DNA of 64,000 bases from Nannobrachium achirus (GCA_963921795.1 OY997654.1:4611555-4675554), one strand, 5' to 3'. Shown: positions 10,417 to 22,059, counted from the first letter of the stretch. Notes: generated by a model not told the origin, from the letters alone. Numbers and translations are program-made.

Positions 10417-10690
10417 AAGGCTGGGCATATAGAGAAAATGTATCGATATGGAGGTATCAACATGTGAGGTATACATATCGACGGAGATGGCTTGAAATGA
10501 GGTATTGGTTTATGTGTCCAATTAATTAACAGACACACTATGCATGCACGTAGCACATGCAAAAAAGCAGTCCATCTGTAACCAGGTGTGGTTATTTCAA
10601 TAAAACCTACCTAAACCTTCTATGTGTACTCTGCAGTGTGCATGCATGGATATGATATTCATTATCTGGGTTAGGCAGGCAGTGGACCTA
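10417..10690 (+). mobile_element. MITE fragment (aaggctgggca family), copy A, 3' part missing
   Basis: It begins aactaaggctgggcatat and contains gaggtatacatatcgacgg. The right end seen in copy B is absent, and A jumps directly to tgtgttgcagcttaaag near 10691. A deletion in A is the simplest reading. Confidence 0.6.
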
Positions 10691-11340
10691 AATGTGTTGC
10701 AGCTTAAAGTTGAGACGATATTGGCATATGGCCGGGTATAAAAGTTGTTTTCAATCTGTCCTATAATGGAAACAGATATACAGAGTTTTACTCATGACAC
10801 ATACTTTTACTCATGACACATACTGTACCTTTCAATGGGAAAGATAGACATATTTGACAAATGTAGTAGTGTAAAATTACAGTGTAATTCAGGAGTCCTG
10901 TTGATGAAACATTTATTTACAGAGGTGACCTGAGACAACACATATTGAGAAGCTCTGCTGTACATCATACTGGGTCTCTTTAATTTGTATTCACTTGATT
11001 TTCAGTCGTTGTGAGCTTGTAGATCGGCTATTTGTGTAGAGGGGAAAAAGAACAGTGAAAGTGTTTTAAGTATTGATGGTTCAAGTGGTTAAATATGTGA
11101 AAACACAAATTGACCAGAATCCAAAATACACTGATGATTGTGCTGTCAAAAGATGAAACTGTATGGAATCTATGAACAGGTTGTGGGGGTCCCTGCTTCA
11201 TCTCTCTCTCTCAACTAAGGGGTCCTTGGACTGAAAACGTAAATTTGAAATGTAAATGAATGCTTATTATTAATGTTCTCTCATATTGATCCCCAGGGTC
11301 CATATCTGACCAGTTCATAATGATTGTTTTTCCTCCAGCA

Positions 11341-11706
11341 CAGTGGTTTACAACCTTTTTCATATCAAGGTGGTCCGTTATTTATTCAGCATTTGACGGA
11401 ACATCGTTTGACATTTATAGCCTCTCAGACCCAAAACTTAGAATATTTTGTTGTTATCGTCCACAATTTCATGTTGTATAAGTTGGTCAATCAAAAAATA
11501 GCAGTTCTTCTACATTCTCTAAATGTGTAGACTTGTAAATTAGAGAGCATTACGGGTCCATTTGGTATTATTTTATACTATCAAGAGTTAAAGATCTATT
11601 AAGGGTCCATTTGGTTGCCAACTCTCCATCATTTAGCTGCTGGGGACCACCTGGAACCCCCTCAAGGACCACTGGTGGTCCCTGGACCACTGGTTGAGAA
11701 GCACTG
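11341..11706 (+). mobile_element. hAT-type MITE (cagtggtttacaacc termini), copy A
   Basis: It starts cagtggtttacaacctttt and ends ggttgagaagcactg, which are inverted matches. Flanks are ctccagca (11333-11340) and ctctagca (11707-11714), 7 of 8 identical. No ORF of its own. Confidence 0.8.
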
Positions 11707-11793
11707 CTCTAGCAGGATGAGGAACAGTTTTCCCCACAGGCCATCAGACTGTTAAATAACAATGAAAAATGAATGTACAATAACTCTATGTTC

Positions 11794-12264
11794 TAGGTTT
11801 GCCACTCGACTCAGTAAAAAGTTGAGTTGAAGTCGACTTTATCGTTTGATGACGTCATCACATCACACACGACCCCCCAATTATTTTGGGGGGTCCCCAG
11901 ATGATTAACTTAATGTGAAACATTGTTTTCTCTCTCAACTGTAAACACACCAACATAAAGTTTAAGTATATAGCGGATATCTTCACATTTATTAAGTGCC
12001 AATTTGAGGACTTTTTAATAACTCTAAAATGACAAATTAAACATTGTCCAAATTGTCAAATACATAAAGGCAGAAATTGTGAAAATAGCCGATCTATTCT
12101 ACATGCTCACATCGCGAGGCGTTGTTTCGTTGCTATTTTCACAATAGAACCATGTTATACCAAATGTAACGTAACTTTTGTCAACTTCGACTTTCTCTGG
12201 TGGGAGTCGACTTGTGTAATGAAGTCGACTCAGTCGACTTGTCAACTTTTTCGTTAATGCCCTA
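11794..12264 (+). mobile_element. hAT-type element remnant (gtcgact-rich), copy A
   Basis: Flanked by the perfect 8-bp duplication ctatgttc (11786-11793, 12265-12272). The right end is gttaatgcccta. The left end has lost ~22 bp that copy B keeps (tagggtattaac...). Subterminal gtcgactt/aagtcgac motifs are repeated in both orientations. The recurrent gatct...catgctcaca hairpin appears in diverged form near 12090-12130. Confidence 0.8.
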
Positions 12265-12706
12265 CTATGTTCTCTGCACTATTATGCACTATTATGCACT
12301 TCCATTGACTGAAATTCTCACCGTGTTTATTGTTTATTGAGTGTATTCTAGGTCTTTTTATCATGTTTTATCAAGTTTTCCACATGTATAATTATAAACC
12401 GTAAACAGTAAGCCTGGGCAATGGGATCGGAAAATGTACCTTCATCGAAGTATCAACATGTGAGGTATACATATCGACGAAGACGGCTTGAAATGAGGTA
12501 TTGGTGAATGTGTCAAATGAATTAACAGACACACTATGCATGCACGTAGCACAAAAAAGCAGTCCATTCAATAAAACCATTGTTGGAAAATGGAAATAAG
12601 GCATTTAATGTCTTTATTCTACACAGTGTGCATGCATGGATATGCTATTCATTATCTGGACCAGCAGTGGACCTAAAGCTATTATGTGTACCAATATAAT
12701 ATTATT

Positions 12707-12905
12707 AGTTAACTTTGTTTGTTAGGTTTCTTTAGAACTTGATTATATTGTGTTTTTCTATAGATAGATATCCATTTACATTGTTATATTGCTGTTAATG
12801 TACTGACCTATTATCTTGTTTATTATTGCGATGTTGTATCTGCTTATTGTAAGTCGCTTTGGATTAAAAGCGTCTGCTAAATGCCTAAACTGTAAACTGT
12901 AAACT
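12707..12905 (+). mobile_element. SINE- or MITE-like insertion with gcgtctgctaaatgcc tail, copy A only
   Basis: Copy B lacks this stretch (its sequence goes from aatataataatattat to ctaggtattc near 55085). The 3' part reads taagtcgctttggattaaaa then gcgtctgctaaatgcc, a tail very common in fish genomes, followed by short cctaaactgtaaactg repeats. Target-site limits are ambiguous in the AT-rich flank. Confidence 0.65.
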
Positions 12906-13157
12906 GTATTATCAAGGTATTCAACGTTATTGAATATCAGAGGTTTTCCTAATATCGCTGAGCCTTTCTAAACAGTCCATATAAGCACTGTAACAAGATA
13001 ATCTCTACATTGATGTTAATGCATTTATTAATGCCTGTTATTCAATTGAAAATGATATCTCCTTTACCACCACTATGAACATGTATTATTGTAATGTAAT
13101 GACTGTCATTCATAATTCCTAAGTAGAATACAGAGATTCATTGATGATCCACCATCA

Positions 13158-13159
<2 letters not shown>

Positions 13160-13213
<54 letters not shown>
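13160..13213. repeat. (CT)n microsatellite
   Basis: A pure CT run of about 27 units in copy A. Copy B has a shorter, interrupted CT/CCCT tract near 55365-55408. Confidence 0.97.
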
Positions 13214-13218
<5 letters not shown>

Positions 13219-13224
13219 TTCTGT

Positions 13225-13612
13225 TAAAACAAGTGTTAAATATATAGCTCTATATTGTGACAGTAATCATTGCTATAGAGTGTTTGTTCAGTAACAGTGT
13301 TAAATAGCTCTATATTGTGATTGTAATCATTGCTATAGAGTGTTTCTTCAGTAACAGTGTTAAATAGCTCTCTCTATATTGTGACAGTAATCATTGCTAT
13401 AGAGTTCAGTAACAGTGTTAAATAGCTCTATTGTGACAGTATGATTAGAGGGTTTGTTCAGTAACAGTGTTAATAGTTTTTGTTCAGTAACAGTGTTAAA
13501 TAGCTCTATTGTGACAGTAATCATTGCTATATAGTGTTTGTTCAGTAACAGTGTTAAATAGCTCTATATTGTGACAGTACTCATTGCTATAGACTAGAGT
13601 GTTCAGTAACAG
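13225..13612 (+). repeat. ~60-bp minisatellite, copy A array
   Basis: Imperfect units of ttcagtaacagtgttaaat / agctctatattgtgacagt / aatcattgctatagagtg, with internal deletions. The same repeat occurs in copy B (55539-56222) and at 62877-64000. Confidence 0.95.
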
Positions 13613-13648
13613 GGATCTACTCATCCCTAGCTCTAGTAAACACTAAAC

Positions 13649-13971
13649 CAGGGCAACCTTAGGCACGGTGCCAACATTGGCACAGAGGAGGGTGATCACT
13701 GGCACACTGGCAGAAGTGTGTGAGAGGATTTTTATTTTTAAATCAAATATTGTTCTAAAAATGTTAAATTGAATTAAGTCACCTAATTTGCAACAAATTA
13801 CATCCTGCACATAATTCTATAAATGCATTAAAATGTAAAATTCTGAACTTTGACTGGGGAGCAAGTCAGTCCTGGCAATCAAATATGTCAGAATTGTGAT
13901 GGAGTGTGATTAAAATGTATGTTGACATGGCACACTGACTATCTAGAAAATAAAAACATGGCACTTCACTT
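13649..13971 (+). mobile_element. Insertion with 8-bp TSD, copy A only
   Basis: It is bounded by cactaaac (13641-13648 and 13972-13979); copy B has a single cactaaac with adjoining flanks near 56250. Inside are ggcacggtgcc and repeated 'ggcac' motifs. Terminal repeats are weak (cagggcaacc against gtgccatg-like). The 8-bp duplication suggests a hAT-type insertion. Confidence 0.7.
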
Positions 13972-14185
13972 CACTAAACAGTCTAAAATACATTTTCAGG
14001 TCAGGACAATTTCATCCACGAACAGAACTAAGGCTACATGATACAACAAGTGACTAAACACAAAAGTGAGAAGAGAAAGGTGTAACTGGAACAATATAAA
14101 ATAAAACTCAAGATGTTGAATTGATTGGATGAAATTGGCAACCTCAGTAAAAATGTATTTTCTTCTGTAGGGGAGACATGGAGGT

Positions 14186-14246
14186 TACTGAGCAAAACAA
14201 ATCAATTGAATGAGTTTTAAATCATTCAAACTGGCTACATTTTAAA

Positions 14247-14286
<40 letters not shown>

Positions 14287-14660
14287 AAATTCACATTTGG
14301 CCTGCTATGGTTGTCTACGTTCATTATTGAACAAAAATGCAAACTGGGTTAGAGTTATTACCTGTAAGTTGCACTTTAAACGGCCTACTCTTTACTACCT
14401 GTAACCTGCCTGCCTGCCTATCTACCTACAAGCTTACCTATCCAGTGTGGTGATCTTGAACACCCCTACAGTCAGTACCCTGTCTGCAGCTGAGTCAACA
14501 GTGCTAAACACCCTGGAATCCATGTCTGCTGCTCCATGCTCACTGCGCTGGAAACAAACAAGTAGGTTAAACACAGCTTGTCTTTATGTATTTAATAATG
14601 TGATATCAACCGCATGTTATGGTGTTAAAACAGCCACATTAAAGCTGTGTTAAACACAGG
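14186..14660. other. Stretch without supported gene
   Basis: Sequence after the duplication in A: a CT tract, then AT-rich DNA and a short open stretch near 14447-14650 with no recognisable domain and no good paired splice sites. Nothing else can be supported. Confidence 0.6.
14254..14282. repeat. (CT)n microsatellite
   Basis: About 14 CT units beyond the duplicated segment. Confidence 0.95.
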
Positions 14661-16160
14661 CTATATTCACAGCCCAGTTCAAAACAAAAGGAGACACGAT
14701 TCATAACTGACAACAAGAGTCTCTTCCCACTTTCATTCTGCTCTTTCAACTTGAGATGATCTGTTCTGACGTCTTTAACGTTTCTATGGTCTATGGTTTG
14801 AAGCGTGTGTAAATGAACGGACCAGTCCAGTAGAAAGTAATGTTTATGTCCATAGTTAGTACTGTCTACAGCCAAGAGACAACAGTTCTGCCAACCGGTG
14901 AGGGGGAAAACGTAACTTCGCATAGCGCTCATCTTGCAGAGAAAGGAATGAGGATGGCTTTGCTATATGCCAAGTGGCACATAACGGCCATTTGACCGCC
15001 ATGTTTCCACCTCAACCATGCTTCTAGCAAGGTTGACAAAGAGCCCCGGCAGGCTAAACAAATGTTCAAATCTCAAAAATAAATTGCTTAACCAAGGCAA
15101 TATGTGTCAGAATAGATGCCGTTCAACCAGAATTACATGTCGCTCCCGTATTGTTTCATAAAACTAATTTTTCTATTTTCCCTTGTATTTCCTGGTTTTC
15201 CACATGCTAATAAACTCCATCTATGGACGCTGAGATGTGGGCGTAGCCTCGCAAAACGCGGTCTGAAAATACATGGGGAAAACACAACAATCGGATAAAA
15301 ATGCTTTTTATTAAACAATACGGCAGCGACATGTAATTCTGGTCAAGCGGCATCTATTCTGACACAAATGAGCCTTGGGTAAGAAGCACTTTATTTTTGA
15401 AATCTGAACGTTTGTTTAGCCTGCCCGGGCTCTTTGCCTAGCTCGATAGAAATTAGGCGAGGTGGAAACATGACGGTCATCAAATGGCCGTCATGTTTCT
15501 GGGCTACGCTTTCATTCTGCTCTCAAAGTTGAGATGCGATCTGTTCTGTTCTGACGTCTTTTAACGTTTCTATAGTCTATGGTTTGAAGCGTGTGTAAAT
15601 GAACGGACCAGTCCAGTAGAAGGTATTGTTTATGTCCATAGTTAGTAGCTGCTGTCTACAGCCAAGAGCCAGCGTACAACATTCTGTCAACCGGGCTCAG
15701 GGGGAGAATCGCAAGCGCGGCTTAAAAGAGATGAGGCTGCTGTGCTGCTCTGAGTGCCAAGTGGCTCAACAACAGTGCGTTGGTCTGGCGAGGGGAGCCT
15801 CGGGTTCAAGTGCATATTATAGTCAGTAGCTGCTGTCTACAGCCAAGAGCCAGCACACAACAGTCTGCCAACCTCAGGCTAACCTGGCATAGCCTCATCT
15901 TGCAGAGAAAGGCATGAGGATGGATTTCTGCTGCCTCTGCGAAGTGGCAACAGGCTGAGCAGTGTAGCTCTGCTCCTGAACATGCAGTGGTGGGAAAAGT
16001 ACTCTACTACTACTCACGTTTTACCCAGTAAAGTATTAGCAGTATTGTTTATGTCCATAGTTAGCCTAGGCTACTACAGCCAAGATGCAGAGCACAACAG
16101 TCTGGCAATCGGGCTCAGGGGGAAAACCTCGCATAGCGCTCATCTTCTATGACAAAGGGA
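14660..16160. repeat. Fold-back repeat cluster (15-kb copy)
   Basis: A ~0.5-kb palindrome spans roughly 14985-15495. Left-arm motifs gacaaagagccccggcaggc, atgccgttcaaccagaatta and cgctcccgtattgttt return inverted as aaacaatacggcagcgac, gcggcatctattctgac and gcctgcccgggctctttg. Outside it, a ~190-bp module (gtttgaagcgtgtgtaaatg, accagtccagtagaa, gtctacagccaagag) occurs in direct orientation at ~14800, ~15585, ~15830 (partial) and ~16045 (partial). A second cluster lies at 38700-41520. Confidence 0.85.
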
Positions 16161-16305
16161 TGACTCGTATGAGTCAGTCAGTCTGGCTGCGGCTCTGCCA
16201 AGTCAGTGGCACAACGGGATGTGCGTTGGTCTGGTCCCGCTTCCTCGCATCATTCATTAGACCTACATTCAGATGAACTGGATCAATTATATTCTATTCA
16301 AAGCC

Positions 16306-16690
16306 AAAGGAGCTTTATTGGCAAGAGAAAACATAACGTTTACATTGCCAAAGCACGTTTCAAATCATAGTAAAAACTATAGCCTACAGTATTGTGTAAA
16401 CAGAGCTAAGTCACATTGTCGTTATGTACAGTAGGCTATATACAGGTTATGAAGCTTTTTGGAACTAATAGCATCATTTATTTTTTTCTCAATACGATTT
16501 CAATAGTAGGCTATAAATAAAGGAAAAGATAAAAGCCTCAAATAGAAAACATGTTTAAAGGTAGCAGCTCTGTTTATACTGTATGTGCAGTAGGTCTGGA
16601 TGCCGGTCAATGGTTTGTAATAATTTATTTGTGACACTTGCTTTGGCAATGTTGTTTTCTCATGCCAATAAAGCTCCTTTGAATTGAATT
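16306..16690. mobile_element. TIR element (caaaggagctttattggca ends)
   Basis: The left end attcaaagccaaaggagctt plus ttattggcaagagaaaaca is matched in inverted form by ttctcatgccaataaagctc and ctttgaattgaatt at 16652-16690. It encloses a fragment of the antisense LINE tail (gcagctctgtttatactgta). No transposase seen; family not determined. Confidence 0.65.
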
Positions 16691-16870
16691 GTAATCCTTC
16701 GGGTGGTTGAATTCCATTCTGTAGCTTCTTTTATTACATCAGTTCACACTGCTGTGTTTGCACATTGTTGTATTTCTCCCAGTAGGTATGGGAGTTTTTT
16801 GTCTTTGGTCATGTTTTCAAACTCACTTCGGGTGTGTGTATGTAAGGGTGGCCCAACTCACATTAACAGC
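16690..16870 (-). mobile_element. LINE 3' fragment (antisense), first of three
   Basis: The plus-strand text from aatccttcgggtggttgaat to tcaaactcacttcgggtg parallels 20770-20915. There the minus strand encodes the C-terminus of a non-LTR retrotransposon. Truncated and without its own frame. Confidence 0.6.
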
Positions 16871-16899
16871 CAGTGTTTAAACTGGTACCCTTTGTCATT

Positions 16900-18285
16900 A
16901 CCTTGTTACTGAATTTGCCAATAAATAATTGTAAATACACCTTTTTGGTTTGATGTATATTATTAAGTATTACCATTAGCAGATTATATAATTATAAGTT
17001 TCCGACAACGCCACCTCGTTTAAAGAGGAAAGAAAGTGCACAAAAGGCACAACCTTTAGGGACACACAAGTTCGTTTACGGAACACCAGAGCAATATAAA
17101 TCATGAGGAGAGAATGACCAGGACGACAGTTTAGAAAAGTATAACAATCTTTATTTGCTAGGTTACAGCGGCCTCTATCACGCCAAAAACACAATAATAA
17201 AATAAAAGGGAACCCTATAATCCTATGGCGCCTGCTAAGCTAAAAACCTAAAAATAAGAGCACTACCAACAATAAAACATTAATTCGACCCCCCCCTCTT
17301 TCTCTTATCGTATCGTATCTTGTTAAGGCCTCAAATCGTAATAAATATAATATTACGATAAATGAATATAATTACAAGGAGCGCAGATTATTACTATATA
17401 CTAAACAGATATCTAATAATCAGCAGCGTATCGTTCAAGCAGGTGGGAATAGTGACTTCTACAGCAGGTGGGATGGCACACACAGCGACACACAGCTCAT
17501 CTCTGGTCGTCTACTTCTTTAGTCCACCCATCTGTGAATGCAAAGAATACGCCAGTATCCTTGTCGTGACGACTATACAGCTTACTTCTAGGCCAGTGAC
17601 TTTATTGACAGTGGTGTACAGGATTGGATACTCACACGCAGGCAGCCTTGTGGGCTGCCGCTGCGAATAGTTCGCACGACACCACAGTAGTCACAACGAC
17701 CCCTCTCGTTAGCCGGTTCGGCTCGTCGGGACCCTCTCGCTCGTCTCTGGATGGCCCGGACCCTGCCTGGTAATGCTGGCACCGGATCACCGTCTGGAAT
17801 CCGCTGGGTTTGTAAGGTAAAGCACTACTCAGTCTTAGCACTTTAGTTCAGTTCAGGTTCAGTTCAGTTACTGCCTGGCTCGGCCTGTGCCTGTCTCTCT
17901 GTTCGTCACAGCCGGCCACCTGAGTCACTTCCCGCAGCCCGCTCCACACACACGTCTGCACCCCTTGCTCGTCAACCTAGACTGAGCCTGGCGTTCCTCT
18001 TAAAGGGCCGCCTCCCACTCGGCCAGCCACCCATTGGCTGGTCATGACGTCAGTCCCCATACAGTGGCCAGCATTGGCTTCTAGTTATCCTATCAGTTCG
18101 CATTCAGACTCACACATGGAGAGAGAGGAGGAGGTGTTAAAGGGAGACAGCAATATCGCATTATAACCAAAGAACATATTATACCAAATATACAAAACAG
18201 GTTCAACAGAAAGAAATAATTGTAAAAACAACAATTATTAAAGGAAAGAAAAATAAAAAAGAATAACGCGACTTCCACCCCTTCA
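16900..18285. other. Unassigned stretch with a GC-rich block
   Basis: AT-rich DNA to about 17450, then a GC-richer block at 17640-18070 (ggttcggctcgtcgggac, cagccggccacctgagtc, cacccattggctggtcatga) with CpGs and short ORFs on both strands. It could be an LTR, a promoter or a repeat end, but I see no matching second copy, primer-binding site or conserved ORF in the window. No gene is supported. Confidence 0.4.
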
Positions 18286-18900
18286 CATGTAATCTGTGGC
18301 AAGTATGTGTCTCTGATGTCTTGGTAGGTGGTTAGAAAGTATAGCTCTGTTTCTACCACATTTTGTGTGCAGTGGGCATAGCCTGTCTTCCCTTTGGGAG
18401 CGGGGTCTGTCTGTGGTGGCCTTTCTCTATGGCAAGGATGTGTTCGCTGAGTCTGTAACTAGTCAAGGCTTCCCTGAGTTTTGGGTTACTGTGCTCAGAT
18501 ATTCTGCCAATGTATATTTTCTTTTTAGTGCTAGATAGCATTCAATTTGCTTTTGGGTTCTCTTTCCAGTATGTCAGGTAGCTTTATTTTTGTTTTCTTA
18601 TAATCTGGTTTGGTCCAATGGGTTTTCCGTCTGGTAGTTGTGCTTGCGTTTGTGCCCAGAGTCCCTGGGCCAGCTGACTCAGTGGGCATCCTTGTAGGTT
18701 TTCACTATGGTTGAGGGATATGTTATGAAGCGTGTCTGGGTTGCCTTCTTTTAGATGTTTATAACACTGAAGTGCTCTCTTTTTTACTTTGATAATGAGT
18801 GGGTATCATCCTAATTCTGCAAGTATTGTTTGTATAAGTAAGTCGGGTGCAGAGTTTTTGTTACTGACAATTCCCTATGACAAGTATACTGTGTTCTATC
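18286..18900 (-). pseudogene. Decayed non-LTR retrotransposon C-terminus (antisense)
   Basis: The minus strand encodes KLREALTSYRLSEHILAIEK, then a basic stretch, then VETELYFLTTYQDIRDTYLP. This is a recognisable C-terminal zinc-knuckle-like region of L1/Tx1-type LINE proteins. Here the Cys of the usual HFLTTC has been lost and CPL deleted (TTYQDIRD). The plus strand at 18560-18900 continues the same element upstream in coding terms, with frameshifts. Partial copies also lie at 16690 and 20585. Confidence 0.7.
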
Positions 18901-18971
18901 CATCTGTCTTTCAGTGCTCTATGAGATACATAATGACCATCTTTAATCTGTGTTTTAATGTTGTCTTGTAG

Positions 18972-19031
18972 ATCTCAGCTGTTCCAGGAGTTCTGGCCTT
19001 GTTGGCCTCACAGAGGAAAAACCCTAAACTG
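18972..19031 (+). CDS. Candidate 60-nt host exon
   Basis: Acceptor ttgtcttgtag, 20 open codons (ISAVPGVLALLASQRKNPKL), then donor gtaagtag. No family recognised. The donor and its neighbourhood (ctggtaag) are repeated around the hAT insertion at 19101-20510, so some of this could be low-copy repeat. If it is coding, it joins in frame to 23119-23170. Confidence 0.3.
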
Positions 19032-19320
19032 GTAAGTAGACAATAATACTTTATGTGTTTGTCTATAGGCTACTAACAACACTAAACCCTCACTGGTAAG
19101 CATAGGCGATTTTAAGGGGTGTCCTAGGGTGCACGTGCACCCCCTGGCCGCCAGGCGGCCATTTTGATTTTTATTTTTTTTGTAATGTAACTTTATTTTA
19201 TAATTATTAAATAAAACAGTGATCGTGATTTGTAAAATGTGCGCAAAAAGAGAGGTGGAGGGGCAAGTATAGTAGTTCACTCGACACTGACAGTAATGCT
19301 ATGAACGTGAACCAGAGGAG

Positions 19321-19740
19321 GTGGACGGAGCTTGCAGCAGCAGTGATCCAGCCACCGACATCACTGTGGAAGGCTCGCCGTTGCCGGAGACCGAGGCCCC
19401 GGTTCCTCCACAGCAAGCAAGCCCCACTCCAGACTCAACTGTTGTTACCCCAGGCCCAGACCCAGAGGAGCCAAATGAAGCCAACTTTGTTCATGAAAGA
19501 GACCCTTGCCATGGCCCGGATAAAGCCAAGCAGTTTTTGGCTTTGGGTCCATATCAGCCAGAAGATGTAGAATGTCCATTAAAGGCCGCTGGCGAAAAAC
19601 AACGCAAATTCAGAAAGGAGTGGTTTAAAGATTTTGCCTGGCTGGAGTATAGCGTGCGCCATGACCGGGCGTTCTGCTTTCCATGTCGGGCCTTTGGTTC
19701 TGAGAACGCCGAGCAAGCTTTCAGGAGGACAGGTACATAA
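19321..19740 (+). pseudogene. hAT transposase N-terminal fragment (TTF-type zinc finger)
   Basis: The 139-codon frame starts with an acidic/proline-rich leader. About residues 92-125 form a TTF-type zinc finger region (KFRKEWFKDFAWLEYSV then RAFCFPCRAFG) like that of ZMYM1-like/hAT proteins. The frame ends at TGT-ACA-TAA just after FRRTGT, possibly reading into an intron (ggacaggtacataa). The catalytic RNase H-like core that should follow is not present. Confidence 0.8.
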
Positions 19741-19854
19741 AGACACATCTCTGTTTACACAATGCTGTTGTACTCCCTCCAAGTGCATAGTCTATTATGT
19801 TCCCTTTTTTCAACTGTTTCGTTATATTGAAGAGAATGTGCGCAAAAAAAAGAA

Positions 19855-20166
19855 ATGGAGGACACGACACTGTTTGAAAAGAAACTTGCTTTTTTTCAAG
19901 AGAAGGGAATGCATAATTCTGATTCATTTGGTACATTAAAACACGTCTACACACTGTACCTCACCATACCAGTTACGAGTGCTTCAGCTGAGCGCAGCTT
20001 CTCTACTTTGAGACAACTAAAAACGTATTTACGGACAACCATGACTGATAAAAGAGTGTCAGATATAGGCATTTTACAGATTGAGAAAATACACGAAATT
20101 AAAGTGCAGAAAATAATTGAAAGGTTTGCAAGTGCCAAAACCCGGAGGCTGCAGTTCATTGTGTAA
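19855..20166 (+). pseudogene. hAT transposase C-terminal dimerisation fragment
   Basis: The 103-codon frame includes VYTLYLTIPVTSASAERSFS, TLRQLKTYLRTTMTDKRVSD and IGILQIEKI, the hallmark hAT C-terminal dimerisation motif, followed by a short tail and TAA. It sits ~115 bp after the zinc-finger fragment, so about two thirds of a normal hAT transposase is deleted between them. The Met at 19855 lies at the deletion side and is unlikely to be native. Confidence 0.85.
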
Positions 20167-20584
20167 TAAGGATGTGTCTACTATTTGTTTTTATGAAATG
20201 CTTATTTGACACTGTAAATGACTGCTTGATTGCTTGATGAATGATGATTAACTTGATGTTTGGCTTTATATGTCCTGGCTGTGCTGCCTCTGTCTGCAAA
20301 ATAAGTAAATAAATCCTATAGATAGACATATGGTGTCTAGAAAAAGAAGCACCTGTTTTACACTTTTTTTTGTTTATATTGTGTTACATTTGGGTACAAA
20401 ATTAACTGCAGAAATCCGCTAAAACAACATTACAAAACCGCTAATATCCGCAATTTTTTCCGCGTGCGCGCGAGTGCACCCCCTGCTGGAAGAGGCTAGA
20501 ATCGCCTATGCTGGTAAGTATATAGCCTACTGTACACTAACTAAATTATAAGCCTACACTGGTAAGTAGACAGTAACTAGTCCT

Positions 20585-21000
20585 GTGCCCAGGGGGTATG
20601 CACACTCACAGTATATGAGGGACTGTAGTCAATTCAATTTTCAATTCAATGGAGCTTATTGCAGCATGCAGCAATGCAGCATTATTTTCCTCAAAATGCA
20701 TTTAAAGGTATCAGCTCTGTTTCATACTGTATGTGCAGTAGCTCTAGATGTCAATCCATGGTTTGTAGTCCTTAGGGTGGTTGTGTTTCTAGCCGTCTTT
20801 TATCACAACAGTTCACAAATCTTGCTGCCGTGTTCACACATTGTTGTATTTCCCCCAGTAGGTATAGGAGTTTTTCATCATTGGTCGAGTTTTCAAATTC
20901 AATTCGGGTGTTTGTAATCTGTGGGAAGTATGTGTCTCTGATGTCTTGGTATAGTGGACAGGTGGTTAGAAAGTGTAGCTCTGTTTCTACCACATTCAGT
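20585..21000 (-). pseudogene. Non-LTR retrotransposon C-terminus (antisense), best-preserved copy
   Basis: The minus strand from 20993 reads VETELHFLTTCPLYQDIRDT then YFPQITNTRIEFENS and GEIQQCVNTAARFVNCCDKR, with stop at about 20772. The His...Cys pattern with preceding E is intact here. Downstream (20585-20770) is 3' UTR-like sequence shared with 16560-16630. It lacks the RT domain. Confidence 0.7.
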
Positions 21001-21790
21001 AACCATTGACGTCCAGTTGTTAAATAACTGTTGTTAAGTCTGTGATGTCAGTACTATGATGTCAGAGTATGACGTCAGCATGCAAACAGGCGGCCATGGT
21101 GGCAACACTTTTTATTATCAGTGATGTCAGCATACAGACAGACAGTGGACATCATATCCAAATTTGGGCATTGTTTCAGCATGCGGCTGTTAGCATGTTG
21201 GATGTCAGCATACTGATCTCCAAATCTCTCCATGTGCCATGATGTTGTGAATGCAACCTTGTTTAACTACCTTTAACATGTGTGAGCTTGAATGCTCTGC
21301 TTGATGTGAACATGAATACATTAACATGTGTTTAACATGTGTGTCCTTGAATGCTCTCCTTCATGTGAACATACATACATTAACTCATTAAAACTGGGAA
21401 AGCATTCCACTGTATATTTTAGCTATCGATACAGCTAGCTAAGTTTTCCAGAAAACTCTTAGGGTTTAGAACATTGGTTTAGAACAGTGGATCTAAAATA
21501 AATAGCAAGCGCATGTACAAGTGCTGCAAGCTTGTAGGCTACATCTGCATTTTTGAAAGAATTGACAAATGATTTTATTTTTAAATCTTCTCTTCTGGGG
21601 GTCCTTTGCGTAAAACAGATACAATTGATGTTGGGGGTCCGTCCGTGTTACAAAAACGTTTCTGCATGAATTGAATACCAAGGACTTCCGACGTAAACAA
21701 GACTGTAAAAGTAAAAGTTGTATTGACTATACTTGTTCTGTTCTCCATTTCTGTCTAATAAAATATTCAATCAATCAATCAATCAAAGAA
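21001..21790. other. Stretch without gene; repeated 'aacatgtgt' motifs and LINE tail
   Basis: Near-duplicate sentences (taacatgtgt, gagcttgaatgctct / tccttgaatgctct, tgtgaacat) occur at 21278-21360. At 21440-21660 is MITE-like sequence with a gcaagcttgtag hairpin relative. The motif ctaataaaatattc plus (AATC)n at 21758-21786 is a LINE-type 3' tail. No gene. Confidence 0.5.
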
Positions 21791-21903
<113 letters not shown>

Positions 21904-22059
21904 GGTGTTGCGCGGGTGCGTGCGTCTCTCTCAGACCTTTGTTCTCCATGGCATGGTGAAAGGAGCCAACGCCACCATCCTATTGGCTGGCTCCCTCAGC
22001 CTACTGCTGTGCAGTGTGATGGCCTATGCAGGCTGCCCTGCTGCGGATGCTATGATGAC

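Larger units (their letters stand above)
1..14185 (+). repeat. Large direct duplication, copy A
   Basis: This stretch aligns in the same orientation with 43587-56462. The match runs through unique-looking DNA, the same MITEs at the same places, the same exon fragments and the same 60-bp minisatellite. Its left end lies outside the window, and its right match stops at the assembly gap in copy B. Small substitutions and indels separate the copies. Private insertions in A are at 526-739, 3590-5319, 5548-6385, ~12707-12905 and 13649-13971. A real tandem duplication and misplaced alternative haplotypes are both possible. Confidence 0.93.
19101..20510 (+). mobile_element. hAT transposon, internally deleted, 8-bp TSD
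   Basis: The termini cataggcgatt and aatcgcctatg are inverted repeats, and the flanks are the perfect 8-bp duplication ctggtaag (19093-19100, 20511-20518). Both subterminal regions carry gtgcaccccctg. Inside are remnants of an N-terminal TTF-type zinc finger ORF and a C-terminal hAT dimerisation ORF, with the catalytic middle missing. The element probably cannot move itself. Copies of ctggtaag nearby in the host slightly weaken the TSD argument. Confidence 0.87.

Noticed and set aside
17362..17841. Possible LTR or gene at the GC-rich 17.6-18.1 kb block
   Set aside because: No second LTR, primer-binding site, polypurine tract or conserved frame could be seen in the window.
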